From positions 21,001 through 85,000 of the forward strand of contig CAJNDT010004713.1 of NCBI GenBank assembly GCA_905221615.1: 64,000 bases of DNA. The letters are read 5' to 3'. Below, in pieces: positions 36,350-47,159 of this stretch. The notes beneath the pieces are model-generated. The model was not told where the DNA came from and searched no databases. It saw only the letters and a list, made by a program, of their open reading frames with translations. The stretch is from Symbiodinium sp. CCMP2592. Lineage: Eukaryota; Sar; Dinophyceae; Suessiales; Symbiodiniaceae. How positions within the stretch are numbered: position 1 is the first letter of the stretch; each line of letters begins with the position of its first letter. A program made the position numbers and the translations under genes.

Positions 36350-39230
36350 GTACAAAAAGTGGGATATGCCATGAAATATGTAACATGTGCCCATTACAAG
36401 TCCGGGGCCCTCGAATCGCCCGTCTTCCTCCCCGCAACCAACAGCGACTTGCGCTCATTCTGGAAGTCACTTCGAATCGCAGCAAAGGACGACTGGAGCG
36501 AGAGCTTCGTCGTATCTGAGGAGGATGCTATTGCCATGTACAACCACCTGTACAGCACTGGCCTAAGATCATCCCGATAGGGGCTGTCTTGAGATCAGCA
36601 AGCCGACATGTCTATCGCGCCCGGGCAAGGCAGCAAGGACAGCAAGAGGTTCAGCAGCGTACGCTACGAAGGGCTTGAACTCTCGCACAGCTGCCAGAAT
36701 CTTACGGAGGGGAACCTCGCGTCCAGAAATACCATATCTAACTTGATCGTGAGGACTTGCCCTGCATACACGGTGTGGGCCTTCAGTTTGAGTCGCGAGG
36801 TTCGGCGTGGGTCAACAGCCTGCACTACTTCTGGCAGATCTGCACATTGGTCTTGGTCAGCCTCGACACAGTGCTGATTCCGCTGACGCTGGCGTGGCCT
36901 CACGTTTCAGAGGGGTCAAGCCCGGCTGGCCTCTACTTCCAGGAGCCACCAAGAAAATCCACAGAATCTCAAGGGTCTTTTTGCAGCTAGAGTGGGAGCT
37001 CCGATCGGTTTCCAGGTGGGCCCCTACCTCTGGAGTTTTGACATTTGCATGGCTTTCGTCCCGAGCATCATGTGGCTCGTCCATGAAGAGCCACGTTTTA
37101 CCCTGCAAGCCGGACGTCTGTCTTTCTGGTTGCCCCGGCTAAGGCAGCACTCCGTGTGGAGCGCGGTCATCTACTTATGCCCGATGCTTACCTCGCTCAT
37201 ACCGGCGGCAAGCCCCGTCGTGGAGTGAACCCCTGGCCTGCAGCGTGTGTTGCCGAGGCACGAGATTTCCTCTGGATGCCCAGATCCCAGCGCAGCACGA
37301 AAGCGGCAGCGGTGCTAGGGCCGCGAGAAGCTTTTTTTGAGGTCGGGCTGGTGACCTTGGACATGGTCCTCCTCCTGGAGCTCATCGAGAAGAGGTTCCG
37401 CGTCTTCTCTTTGGTGCGCCTGATGCGGATCCTGAAGTTCCGGGGAGTCTGCGCCTCGTGTGCCCCCGTCCTCCCCGCTCGGGGCATCAAGCCGATGGCA
37501 ATATGTCTCGGATGCCTAGGTGATGGTGTCCTTGGAGAATCGCCTTGCTGCAAAGGCAGGTTTCAAGCTGTCATTGTGAAGCCATGCCATGCCTCAGTTA
37601 TTTTTGGCTTCGTTCTCCTGCTTCTCCTGCTAAGGGGAACATGAAGTTCGTCTTGTACCTGACGATTTTCCAATGCATCGCGCAAGTGCTCGCTGTAAAC
37701 CACGTCCTTGCGTGCCTCCTCTTCTACGTGGGGGTCTTCTCCCGGGATGATCGGAAGCTGACAAACTGGATCGAGACCTACGGAGTTGACAACCACGACT
37801 TCAGCCTCCAGTACATGCCATCCCCTCAGAGGTCGTAAGCTCCCGCTCTTCTGTGCTGTGCCCCCGTCAAGGCAGTGCTTCAACTGGGCCATTGCCCAGC
37901 AACCCGGACCGCCATGTCGCCATGAATAGTCGATTTGTACATGATCTCTCTGCGCTGGGGCGCATGTGCATGTGGGCCGGGGGGTGTGAGTGTGTTTACA
38001 CATGCGTGACGCGGCGTCACATGAGGTACACTCCAGCTCCTTACCCATACCAACCTCAGAACGAGTTTGAGCAAGCCGTCATCATTGTCTCATGGCATGC
38101 ACTAGTAAGTCCCGCTTCAGGACTTAGGCTGTTGCACTTCAGACTGGAGCTGCTCTGCCGAAAGCCCAGGTGATCATTCTCACCTGCCTACCTCTGCTGG
38201 GCGCGCAGATAGGAAAGATTGGTGGTACCCTGAACTTGCTGAAAGAAAAAGCCAAGGCGGGGAGGGGAGTAGCGGAGGGGCAGCAGCAGCGGACAGTTTG
38301 TGTTCGACTCGTTCCAGGAGAGGGATACTGTGCGAAGAGCCGTGGCCCCAGACGAGCGTCGCCCATATTATCCTCACGCTCTTCTAACTGCATTCAGGAC
38401 CTCCAGCGCTGGCTCTTCAAGACCAACGCCCCGGAGAAGCTCACCCGGCCGCTCTTCAGAACGTTAAAGCGAACGCAGGGAAGGGAAGTGGATAAAGGGA
38501 AGTTTCAGAATTTTTTGCAAAGAAGGGAAGTTTCAGGGGGCCTGTTTGCCTCCCCCCCGAGCCCTTGCGCTTGTCAGACGAGGAAGCTGCTGGACTCCTT
38601 GACGGATGTGCTGGAATCCAAAGATTCTCCGATGGATCTCAAGGAGCCCATCGCCCTGAAGTTCCTTCCGAGCACTCTTCTGGAAGAGCTCCACATCGTG
38701 AAGATCGGCCAGAAGCTGGAGAAGCACCAGTTCTTCCATCTGCTCATGGATGCATCTTGGCTGACCTTTTCTTTTGGCCTTATGAATCTGCTTAGGCTTA
38801 GGAGGCGTCGTGACTTTTTAAGGAGCGCGTGGGCATCTCGGGGCGGCTGAGCGCAGCCTTCCGGACGGTGAATTGCGTGCAGGGCGAAGACATCTTCCAT
38901 CAGGGAAAGCGGGCCGCAGGCGGTCGCCGGGTGGCCCCCGTCGCGTCAACTTGAAAACTCTGCGATCTTCCGCGAGCGCGAGGCCTCTTCATCACCTTGG
39001 GGGGGCAGTTCCTCATGCATCTGCAGAAATCGGCCCCTTGCTTGCAGCTTAGCCGACATAGCCTTTCCCAACCACCTCTCCTCGTGCCGCAGGATGTCTC
39101 CATGGGGCACCGCCAAAGCTACAACAGCCTGGATGGAGGCAGAGCGGGGGGCCCGCTGGGCTTTCAAACTTCTTGAAGTCCAAACACCTTTCCTCCCTGC
39201 AGGGCTCGGCATCTTCCCGGACGAGTGGAT
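35931..39230 (+). CDS. Voltage-gated K+ channel-like gene with cyclic-nucleotide-binding domain, multi-exon
   Basis: Blocks in several frames follow the order of a six-helix EAG/CNG-type channel. A Ser-rich N-terminal exon lies at about 35931-36060 (EKFELLDGVPTMTTKAPKSQ). S1 is HYFWQICTLVLVSLDTVLIP (about 36815). S2 is YLWSFDICMAFVPSIMWLV (about 37027). S3-S4 are FEVGLVTLDMVLL and RVFSLVRLMRILKFR (about 37340-37445), with regularly spaced Arg/Lys. S5 and pore approach are VLAVNHVLACLLFYVG (about 37690) then IIVSWHAL (about 38080). S6 is VIILTCLPLLGAQIGKIGGT (about 38170). The C-linker is FLPSTLLEELHIVKIGQKLE (about 38660). The CNBD start is CVQGEDIFHQG (about 38876). No GYG filter was located. 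Exon borders are approximate. It may be functional or eroded. Confidence 0.6.
36297..36350. repeat. AT microsatellite, probably intronic
   Basis: TA runs between the presumed N-terminal exon of the channel gene and the blocks at 36400 onward. Confidence 0.8.
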
Positions 39231-40830
39231 CGCCGCAACCGGGGCTCAAAAATTCCCCCGCGTGAACTAAAACAGATATACGCGCATATTCGCATACGCA
39301 TAAGGGTCCATTTTTTGCGTAATCGGCACACCGTTGCCGGCCCAGGAGCTTTGCCTCTATTCCAACATGAGCCTTAGCTCTGCAGCTTCTTATTTTACAG
39401 TTTTTAAAGTGCTTTTTTTTCTTTTTTCAAATCCTCCCCAAAAAATTGCTCTCTGCGTTTGCGACTCCGCTACTCTCCGGCTCTCAGGACCCATTCGGTT
39501 TTCTTGACGGCGAAAACCTATTCCAAGGCCGGGACCACGGAGCTGTGAGGCCGTAAAGGCAACTGTGGCAAGTGCGGCTGCTGTGAGCAGTTTGGAGGTG
39601 CTCTTGGCGCCGGCTGCTGAGTTTGTTAAGGCCCTCCTGCTCCGCCATGAGCTCCGTGTAGGGCTGCTTGTTCTTTTTCTCCGTCTGCAGGCCATCCAAG
39701 AGTCGCCTGGATCTGTGGTCGCGGTGCATGAGTGCCCCCCGTGAGAGCAGACTTCTTCAGGGTTTCTCGCCGATAGACACCCTTTCCGAGAGCGGAGCGG
39801 CGGCACTGGCGCCAGGTATGCGCTGAAAATGCTTAGCTCCTATTCGCCTCGAGTCTGCAAAAGTGGAGCTTAGTGGCTTAGTGCAATGCCGCTGCAGTGT
39901 GTGAAGGGAAGTGAGCGGGGATATGATGGCAGATGGGAGATGATGGGATATGCCCCCTCTCAGGCAGAATCGAGAAGCTGTCTCGACGTGGGAGATGCTG
40001 CGACCAGAGCTCACCGAAGACAGCGTCCAACACACACAGCTGGCAGAGACTTGACTAACCTAGCGCCCTGATATTGGAATCGATCTGGATCGACACTGTT
40101 AAACACATGGTTGTTTCGTGTTGGCAGCGACTTGTGCCAGAGGATTTATGTGAATGGCTTTGACTACCCTTGAATCCTACAGGTCCATGTGCGGAAATTC
40201 CGAGGCCAAAAAAAGCATCTGAAAGAGGCGGATCCCCAAATGCTTAGGATCATTGCGCCAAGCGCACTTGTCAAGATCCATCTAGAAGTTCCTAAGTAGC
40301 ATTGCTTGCTACAAGCTGCTGCTGCTGCTGCTGCTTACCCCTCGATGTTTGCAACTCCTTCTGTCACTGTCCACCAACACCACGGCTTGCTGGGAGCCTC
40401 AGCAGGATGCTATCCCAAGCTGGCCGGCATGCGCATCACAAGCAATATTGAACAGGATCAAAACCTGAATCAGGGTCATAAATAGACAGGTTCCTGCCGT
40501 AACTGTCGCTACCTTTAGGACTGCTAACTAATATTCGCATTACGCTTACTGCTGCTACTATTCTTGTCTTTTATGTGAGCCTTACTGTTCTTCATCCTGT
40601 GTTAAAAAATGACACGAGGACCTAATATGCAGAATCTGCTGCAAATACTAGGACGTGCGTAGCTTCTTTTTGATTCCCGAAGTGGGACGTGATGTCTCGT
40701 TGATCCTGTTTAATGGTTCTTCTTCGTTCCTGTGGCATAATTTATCTTGATCCCTGGTTAAGTTTTTTTGATGTCCGTCATCCGAGCTGGACAGTGCTGA
40801 ATGTTAGGCGTTGCAGGCGTCTATGTTAAG
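39231..40830. other. Region without recognised genes
   Basis: A minus-strand frame at 39390-39806 has an Ala-rich helix but no family match and I do not call it. A GCT trinucleotide run lies at about 40314-40335. Otherwise nothing was seen. Confidence 0.4.
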
Positions 40831-40949
40831 TTAAATGGCGATGAGATGCACCGGTGGTGTCGTGGAGTGGTGGAATCGCATGTCATGTTATGCCCGGAAA
40901 GGATCTGCTGAATCCGGGAATGGGCCGCATGAACGGCTTCAAGTCTTCA

Positions 40950-41812
40950 GAGGCCCGGTCTGTTTCTTTGCCTTCTGCGAATGCGAAACACGCGCAACAT
41001 GGCAGAAAGCTGGACAGCCATTCTTTGCTTGGGAGGTGACAAGCTTCGCAAACTTGGTGGAGGACTTTCTCCAGCCGGGTCTGGACAACACCGCGCCGCT
41101 CCTACTCTTCCAAGCTCTGGGCCCCTTCTCACAGGGCTGCTTTGAGCTCAGGAGCTGGTCCAGCTCATCAAAACAAAGTTCCCAGAGCTGCGCGATGAGA
41201 GCGGCATTTATGCTCTTCTGCACTTGGAGGAGTGTTGATTGCGAGGGACCCGGGTTGTGGCTCTGCTTGGCTCTGCAGCAGAGCCACCCAATGCAGGATG
41301 AGATCGAGAGGGCCGTGCTGTCCATGCTCAGCGTCATCTGGCTTCTGAAGGACCACCCCTGAGCGTCCTAGAGCCGCTTGGTGCATGGGCGGGCTTGTTG
41401 GAGTGTCCAAGCTGCCCTGATTGAGGACGATTACAAGAGCATGGTCGACTGTCAGAAGCCACAGGCTCGCCTCACCGAGAAGACCTTCGGATCCATCCAG
41501 GACCTCCGAGGAATTCGCAGCAACGGTCACAGCGACGGTTTGCCAGCCAAGTCTCTTAGATTATGATCAGCGCCAAACAACAAAAAAGCAGGTAAAATCC
41601 TCTGCATCTTGAGGGGCTTTTAATGGAAACCGTCTATGAACCCTTAAGAATCATTCTTTTTCCCTTGGAGGAGTTTCTGGGGGCCAAGCGCATGACCAGC
41701 CATCAGCTCACGGCGGCCTTCATCATCCTCGCCCTCCGCCGCTTGGGCCTAGTAGGGAGAGGGCTCTCCTGCCTGGGGAATGTTGATAGGGAGCTTATCC
41801 TATAATAGTACA
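40950..41812 (+). CDS. Putative exons of an unknown host gene
   Basis: Protein-like blocks on one strand include WEVTSFANLVEDFLQPGLDN (about 41030), ELVQLIKTKFPELRDESGIY (about 41152, directly after CTCAG) followed by ALLHLEEC, AALIEDDYKSMVDCQKPQAR (about 41411), and a hydrophobic-helical block TSHQLTAAFIILALRRLGLV (about 41697). They change frame between blocks, as exons would. I recognise no family. From 41813 to 42040 is AT-rich sequence. Confidence 0.3.
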
Positions 41813-42040
41813 AAAAGGAATATAGTTTCATATGATATTCCAATATTATGGTATAATATAGTATCATGACATAGCAGCAGACCCAACCATCACACGATAT
41901 AGCAGGGTTTGTGTCTTTTGGGTTTAGATGAGTTTGGGTCTCGCCGAGGCGGCCTCAGCAAGAGCGAGGACTTCGCCAAGCTTTGCCCGCCCTCGGAGCG
42001 TCGCACCCTGGAGCAGGCGGGCCCCAGAAGAAGCGGTTTC

Positions 42041-42124
42041 GGGTTTTTGGGGTTTAGGGTTCTAGGGTTTTAGGGTTTGTTTAGGGTTTCCAGAGCTTAC
42101 GGTTTAGAATTTAGGGTTTAGGGG
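42041..42124. repeat. Interstitial telomere-type repeat (TTTAGGG)
   Basis: GGGTTTTAGGGTTTGTTTAG-type units. Others lie near 36118-36135 (GGGTTTAGGG) and inside the direct repeats near 43180 and 53675 (CCTAAACCCTAAACC). Confidence 0.8.
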
Positions 42125-42419
42125 AAAGGCTTTCTTATCACCAGATTTTGCAAGCTTTTGTGCAGGCTGGTGAGGACAGAGTGAATGGCTCCCAAAACGG
42201 GGCGGAACAACATCAAAGAGACAGCAGCAAGCGAGGAGGTGCAAGAAACACCAACCAGGAACCCTTTTGCAAAACGATTTTTTGTTGTGACCAAGTCTTT
42301 GGTACCGTTTCTTCCTAACGTTTGCTGTCCCTTCGGGCCCTTGGCAGGGTTGGCCTAGGCCCCCGGTCTTCTTTCTGGTCCTCTGGTCCTTTTGGTCCCC
42401 TCCTCCCGTGGTCCTTGGT

Positions 42420-42535
42420 CCTTGCCCAAATAGCTTGCGGCAAAACGTCACCCTGCACATCGCAATTCCCCAACAGCTTGCGGCAAAACGCCACCCTGCA
42501 AATTACAATTCCCCAATACCTTGCAGTCCCCTGGT
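42420..42535. repeat. About 40-bp minisatellite, left block
   Basis: Two to three units of AATTCCCCAATAGCTTGCGG followed by CAAAACGCCACCCTGCAAATT, with variants. The same unit recurs at 43735-43900, 54240-54420 and 54580-54860. From 42536 to 43155 no gene was recognised. Confidence 0.7.
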
Positions 42536-43155
42536 CCCCTGGTCCTTGCATCCCTTGGTACGTGATGCACTGAAGACTATCGACACGTGGACCTTATCAG
42601 GCCCATATGTTACTGTTACGTGTTTGAGGTGTAGACTCCATGGTGACAGGCTTTGTGGCATGAGGCGCTTCCAGTTGCCGTAATCTTAGGGTTAAGGATT
42701 CTTGAATCTTTAATTTTATAAGTGACCTACATTTTGGACTAGAGCAGAGTTTGTTGGGAGCTTCATGATTTTTGGCCTTTAGTGTTTTTCTATCTACCCT
42801 AAACTTTGGGGTAGGAAAAAATTGGGGCTAGGGTTCCAGAGAGCCCAATACCCCTGAATTACGGAATTTACCTTAAATTATAGCGGGCGTAGTGTTACCT
42901 TTTTTCAATCACTCCTTATTCGAGGACTCATGAGCCTGCAGTGCGGAACAAGTTTAACCCCAAGGCGTAAACTTTAAGCCGGAAGCCGCGAAAAAAAAGC
43001 CGGAACCTTAAACCCTCTAAGAACTTTTGGGACTCACGCGATATTCCATGTGGGCCGTCGGAATGAGTGCATAGGATTTCAAGAGCGTGTGGGTTTACGT
43101 AAGGACTTGGTGTCGAGAAAGCCCAATCAATGTATCAAGGTCGGTGTTGACAGTT

Positions 43156-43902
43156 TCCTACCAGGACTCAAATTGGTCCTAAACCCTAAACCTTGAGCCG
43201 TTTTACCACACTAGGAGTTGGAGATTCCCGAATTTGGCTTTCCCCTGTATCATTTGGGAATGTTTTCGAGACCTTGTCACTTAACAAAGCCACTGGAAAC
43301 TTTGCTCCTACACCTTCAAGTCTCAGACCCTGAAACACCAGCTTGACATGTGTGAATTCTTGACAGCCCCCAACTTTGGTTTTTTTGGCTCAAACTGTTG
43401 CGTTGCGGACTTCATGCTCGTGAAGCGGTGGTCTGACACTGCCGATTTCTGCAGTGTCGCCCTGATTACACATGTTCCCTTCTTTGTGATGCTTGCGTTT
43501 GTGATGCTATGGCCCATGAACTTCCCTGCACTGTGTCACTGCGGCGCCACATGTTGCCGATACTTTGCATGCTGTCGCCCGTGGGTGTGCTCCTCTGCTT
43601 TGTGCCCCTCTGGTTGTTGAGCCTGTGTGTGCTGCTCCAGTGAAGCACAACTTTTAGCGGCTTGCACTTTTGATGCAGGTTGCCGCCGATATTGTCGGAA
43701 ACTGTGGCGCATGGGTGCACCCTTCTGATTTTGTTTGTATTCCCCAATAGCTTGGCGCAAAGCAGGACCCGGAAAGTTGGAATTCCCCAATAGGTTGACG
43801 CAGCATAAAACATTGTTCGACACGAAACAAGAGCCTCCAAATCGCAATCCCTCAATAGCTGGCTGGAAACAAAGCAGAACCTTGACAAGTGTAGTTTCCA
43901 AA
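43156..43902 (+). repeat. Direct repeat R1 flanking the LINE-like unit
   Basis: About 747 bp, nearly identical to 53651-54405. It begins TCCTACCAGGACTCAAATTG, includes CCTAAACCCTAAACC and ends GTAGTTTCCAAA. Its last part is the minisatellite unit. The similarity stops abruptly at 43902, where the ORF1 remnant region begins. Confidence 0.88.
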
Positions 43903-43958
43903 CAACGAGCGCCACACGCGGAGACGCCTCCGTGGGATGGAGGAGCGTTTGAGGGAGC

Positions 43959-46080
43959 ATGTTTTCACGACTACCACTGAAGACTTGGGGAGCAGAGGGA
44001 GGAAGGAGGTCCAACCCTGCCGGATGGGCCACGGCGGTCAACATTGCCAAAAAGTGCACCACGGTCATGTTCATTCGCTACCTTCGCATCTATGCGACCA
44101 AGAACTGGGTCGACTTCAAGAAGGCGCCCAATCGAGGAGCTATGGCTTGGGCGGCGAAGTATGGATTGAGCTTCGTGGACACTTTCGGGTGGAAGGAGCA
44201 GCGGTCCTGTGCTGCGGCAAAGCGGCACGGAGGGCCTCTTCTTGGAGCCGCACAGAAAGCAGCTGGCCACTCGGGTGGCTTGGCTTTCCACTGAGAAAGG
44301 GGAGTCCCACGACGCCTACCTCGCCAGGGCTTTCAAAGGCAAGGGCGACTTGGGGCTTGCCACCTGTGAGGCTTCTCTTGGGCACCGGTTTGAAGTGCAT
44401 GCCGGTGACAGGGTCAAAAAGGGCCTGTGTGCTTCGGGACGCCCCCCTTCAGTGGGGATTTGCTGAGGCGGAAGTCCTTCTTCTTCAAGGCCACGGCGGA
44501 CGTCGATGCGGACAGAGATGCGGTCCCGGTGCCTATCATCTACGATGCTCCGAGGCTACTTCGTGGGCTGTCTGGGCCACTCCTCGCCAAAACAGCTCAA
44601 GCAGCGCACGGTGCGGCCCAACTCGGTCCCGGCTTTGGACGGTCCCGGCATTCAGGTCGCCGCTACCATTTCGGAGCCCCAGACGGTCATCGAGGACGGC
44701 AAGGAGAACCCGGTGCCAAAGAAGCCGAAAGTTCCCGAGGGCCGCCGCACCTACCCTAAAGAGATGATCTTGCGCACGCAGCCCAAGGACGGGAGCTGCG
44801 TCTTTCACACCATGGCGTCGGGCCTGTCCTGGCTGACCTGCAAGAGCAAGAGCCCGATGGGGAGATGGGCCCGGATCGTGGAGCACATGCGCCGCCAGAC
44901 GGAGGTCTACGAGAAAGACTACGACGGCAAGGGCCCGTGGGTGCCTACGGGTCCCAGTTGGAGCTCAACTTCTGCCGGATGTTCGACACTCGGTGCATCG
45001 TCCTGCCAGAGTTTGATTGCCTGCCGTGCGAGTCGTTCCACTCGAAGGCTCCGAATCGAGTCCTGACCTTGTGGCTCACAGGCTCGCCCTGTAGTCACAT
45101 GGACTTGCTTCTCCCACCTGGTGCGGATGAGCAGGACGCCGGGCCGAAAAGTTGCCCCTACCCGAAGGAGATCTTGGCGATCCAGTCCATGCCGTCGATT
45201 CCCTACCGCGTGAGTGGCAAAACTGGGTAGTCCTCTTGTGGTCGGTTGCTGGCACGGTGTGGTCCAAGCGCACTGGCAAGTGACTACGGTGGGCACGGCT
45301 TGGACCCCTCGGACTTCGCACGCAAACGGCACGGCTTTCAGCGAGCGATCTGGCATCAGGGGCGCCGTGGCACCATTGCTTCCCAGGCGTTGCCCATCCC
45401 CGAGCTGGAGGAGCTGTCCTCTTTGGGGCCGACGACGCGAAAGGTTTGCCCGGGCTCAACGACGGCGTGGCCAAGTGCCGGCTCTGCAGCTACAGCGTCA
45501 AGTACTCGGTGAGGCGGCAGGCTGTGTGGACCCTGAACAGCCACTTTCGGCGACGGCGGGTGTGCGGCTCCCGACGCTCGTGGTGCCGGCCGTGACGGGC
45601 CAGATCCATTGGAAGTGCCCTCTGTGTCCTGCTGGCATCCCGGAGCTCTTTTCCGCACAGGGGTCCCGACATATCGTGGAGCACAAGCGATATTGGTGCA
45701 CCCTAGGATCTGGTGGAAGACCTGGAAGTACAAGAAACCGGTGGCGCGGGGCCTCAAAACCACTGTCACCAAGACCAATGCGACGATTATGCGGCACCTC
45801 CAGCAACACCGGGACCTGTCAACAGGGCGGCCCAAGTTTGCTTGTGCGTGGGTGTGCCGACACTGCCACACGCCCTTCACGGCACTGGCTTGTGCGAGAA
45901 AGCATTGCACTCCCCAGGGGCGTTGTCCGATACCTGCAGATACCTGACATGCTCACACCAGGCTTAAAGAGGTTGGCTGCGCATCGAAGTACGAGGCTCA
46001 GCAGCCGGCCGGGACGCGCCGGGACCGTGAATTGGCTCTCTTTGACGCTGCCAAGGAGATCTTGACACGATCGGCGCCGT
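43959..46080 (+). pseudogene. Decayed LINE ORF1 with OTU cysteine protease and Cys/His fingers
   Basis: Protein-like text passes through several frames. There is a helical start (VMFIRYLRIYATKNWVDFKK, about 44066). An OTU-type N-terminal half at about 44752-44935 carries LRTQPKDGSCVFHTMASGL, which holds the Asp and catalytic Cys of the family. After a frame change near 44937, YGSQLELNFCRMFDTRCIVL leads to TLWLTGSPCSHMDLLLPP (about 45070-45120) with the catalytic His. Three finger-like blocks follow: CRLC...H...C (about 45476-45562), CPLC...H...C (about 45615-45698) and CRHCHTPF (about 45855). OTU enzymes cleave ubiquitin or viral polyproteins. Frameshifts mean this copy is probably dead. It may also be several exons. 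Confidence 0.6.
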
Positions 46081-46649
46081 GTTTCTAGTGGAGCTTTTGG
46101 TTGGCAATGCCAACCACACTGCAATTAGTAAGGGGCTTGCTCATCGTCTTCTTGCTGAAAGCCTCGGGCAGGTGATTTGGAGCATTCCGGGAGGCGGACG
46201 TCTCCTCCTTCTCGGCGTCGGCCTACCTCCGTGAGTGGAAGTTGGCTGGTTGGCAGGCGGCGCTTAGAAAGTCGGTGTTTAAAGTATCCTACCAGAAGCA
46301 CCTCGGCTCGAGTTTTGTTTGTAGTGTTTGGGGGGGGGTAGCTTGCAGTTCCTTGCGCTGGTGACTGGGCGCACCCGGCTAGCGCAAGACGGTGCTCAGG
46401 CTGACCTGCAGCACGCATAGTGGTGGGAGCGCCATAGGATACCTCAGCCATTGCTTTGCCTCTGAGGATCCTTTTTCCATATTGCAGATTTGGTGTAGCC
46501 GTGCACTTGAGAAACACAACAATTTCCGGCTCTGCATCTTCTCTGCGAGTGGTTTTTCTTTTGCTGCTGATTTGTGGTCTTCTTGGTGTTTTTTCTGCGA
46601 CCAATCAGACAGCATTGCTCCTGGACGCTGCTGCTGAACCTGAGCAAGA

Positions 46650-47159
46650 ATGGACGAAGCATACAATTTTCTGCGGGAGCCCTGGCCAGTGCTGGCAAAC
46701 GGAAGAGCTGAAGAGCGGCGTTGCCGCACGCCCATTCTGGAGCGACGGCCCTCCGAGGCGCTGGATCATGGACAGCTTGCGTTTTACCTGCGTTTTCGAT
46801 GCATTCCAAAGTGGGCAGTGACAGATGCTGGCATTATGGCTTATTTCAGACAGTATCCTAATCCTGACCCCAAAGCCAGAAGTGAAATCTTTACACAGCT
46901 GGAGCGTGAGACTGTTGAGCGCGACATGGTCCAGACCCTGGCCTTGTTTCATTTTCTTCTGGAGGGGGATCACAGAGAGCAATTTTATGAAGACGTCTAC
47001 GAGCTTTTGGCGCGGCAGATTCGAAGCATGCAGAGACCAGTTCCGCTTGCTGACTTGTTGCGTGAGCTACCACGGGACGCAGAAACAGAAGACAGTACAT
47101 CACCCACGATCCTGGATACAGATGACTCGGGCACTGATGCCGAATTTTCGTGCAGCTGA
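46650..47159 (+). CDS. Helical acidic ORF upstream of and overlapping the LINE main frame
   Basis: 169 residues from an ATG at 46650 (MDEAYNFLREPWPVLANGRA). It is rich in Glu, Leu and Arg with strong helix character (TLALFHFLLEGDHREQFYED) and an acidic C-terminus. It looks more natural than the first 110 codons of the 2,154-codon frame, which it overlaps in another register. It may be a separate small LINE ORF whose product leads into the main ORF by frameshift. No family was recognised. Confidence 0.4.
   Translation: MDEAYNFLREPWPVLANGRAEERRCRTPILERRPSEALDHGQLAFYLRFRCIPKWAVTDAGIMAYFRQYPNPDPKARSEIFTQLERETVERDMVQTLALFHFLLEGDHREQFYEDVYELLARQIRSMQRPVPLADLLRELPRDAETEDSTSPTILDTDDSGTDAEFSCS

Noticed and set aside
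39390..39806. 138-codon minus-strand ORF with Ala-rich helix
   Set aside because: Overlapping frames are similar in length and no family is recognisable; not supportable.
43385..43396. TTTTTTGGCTCAAA as a second spliced-leader relict
   Set aside because: Ends in AAC rather than AAG and lies inside repeat R1 at a T-run; likely chance. The R2 copy reads TTTTTTGTTCAAA.
43466..44074. Minus-strand ORFs over R1 (and the copies over R2 at 53966-54475)
   Set aside because: Present in both repeat copies with frame differences, so they are not under coding constraint.
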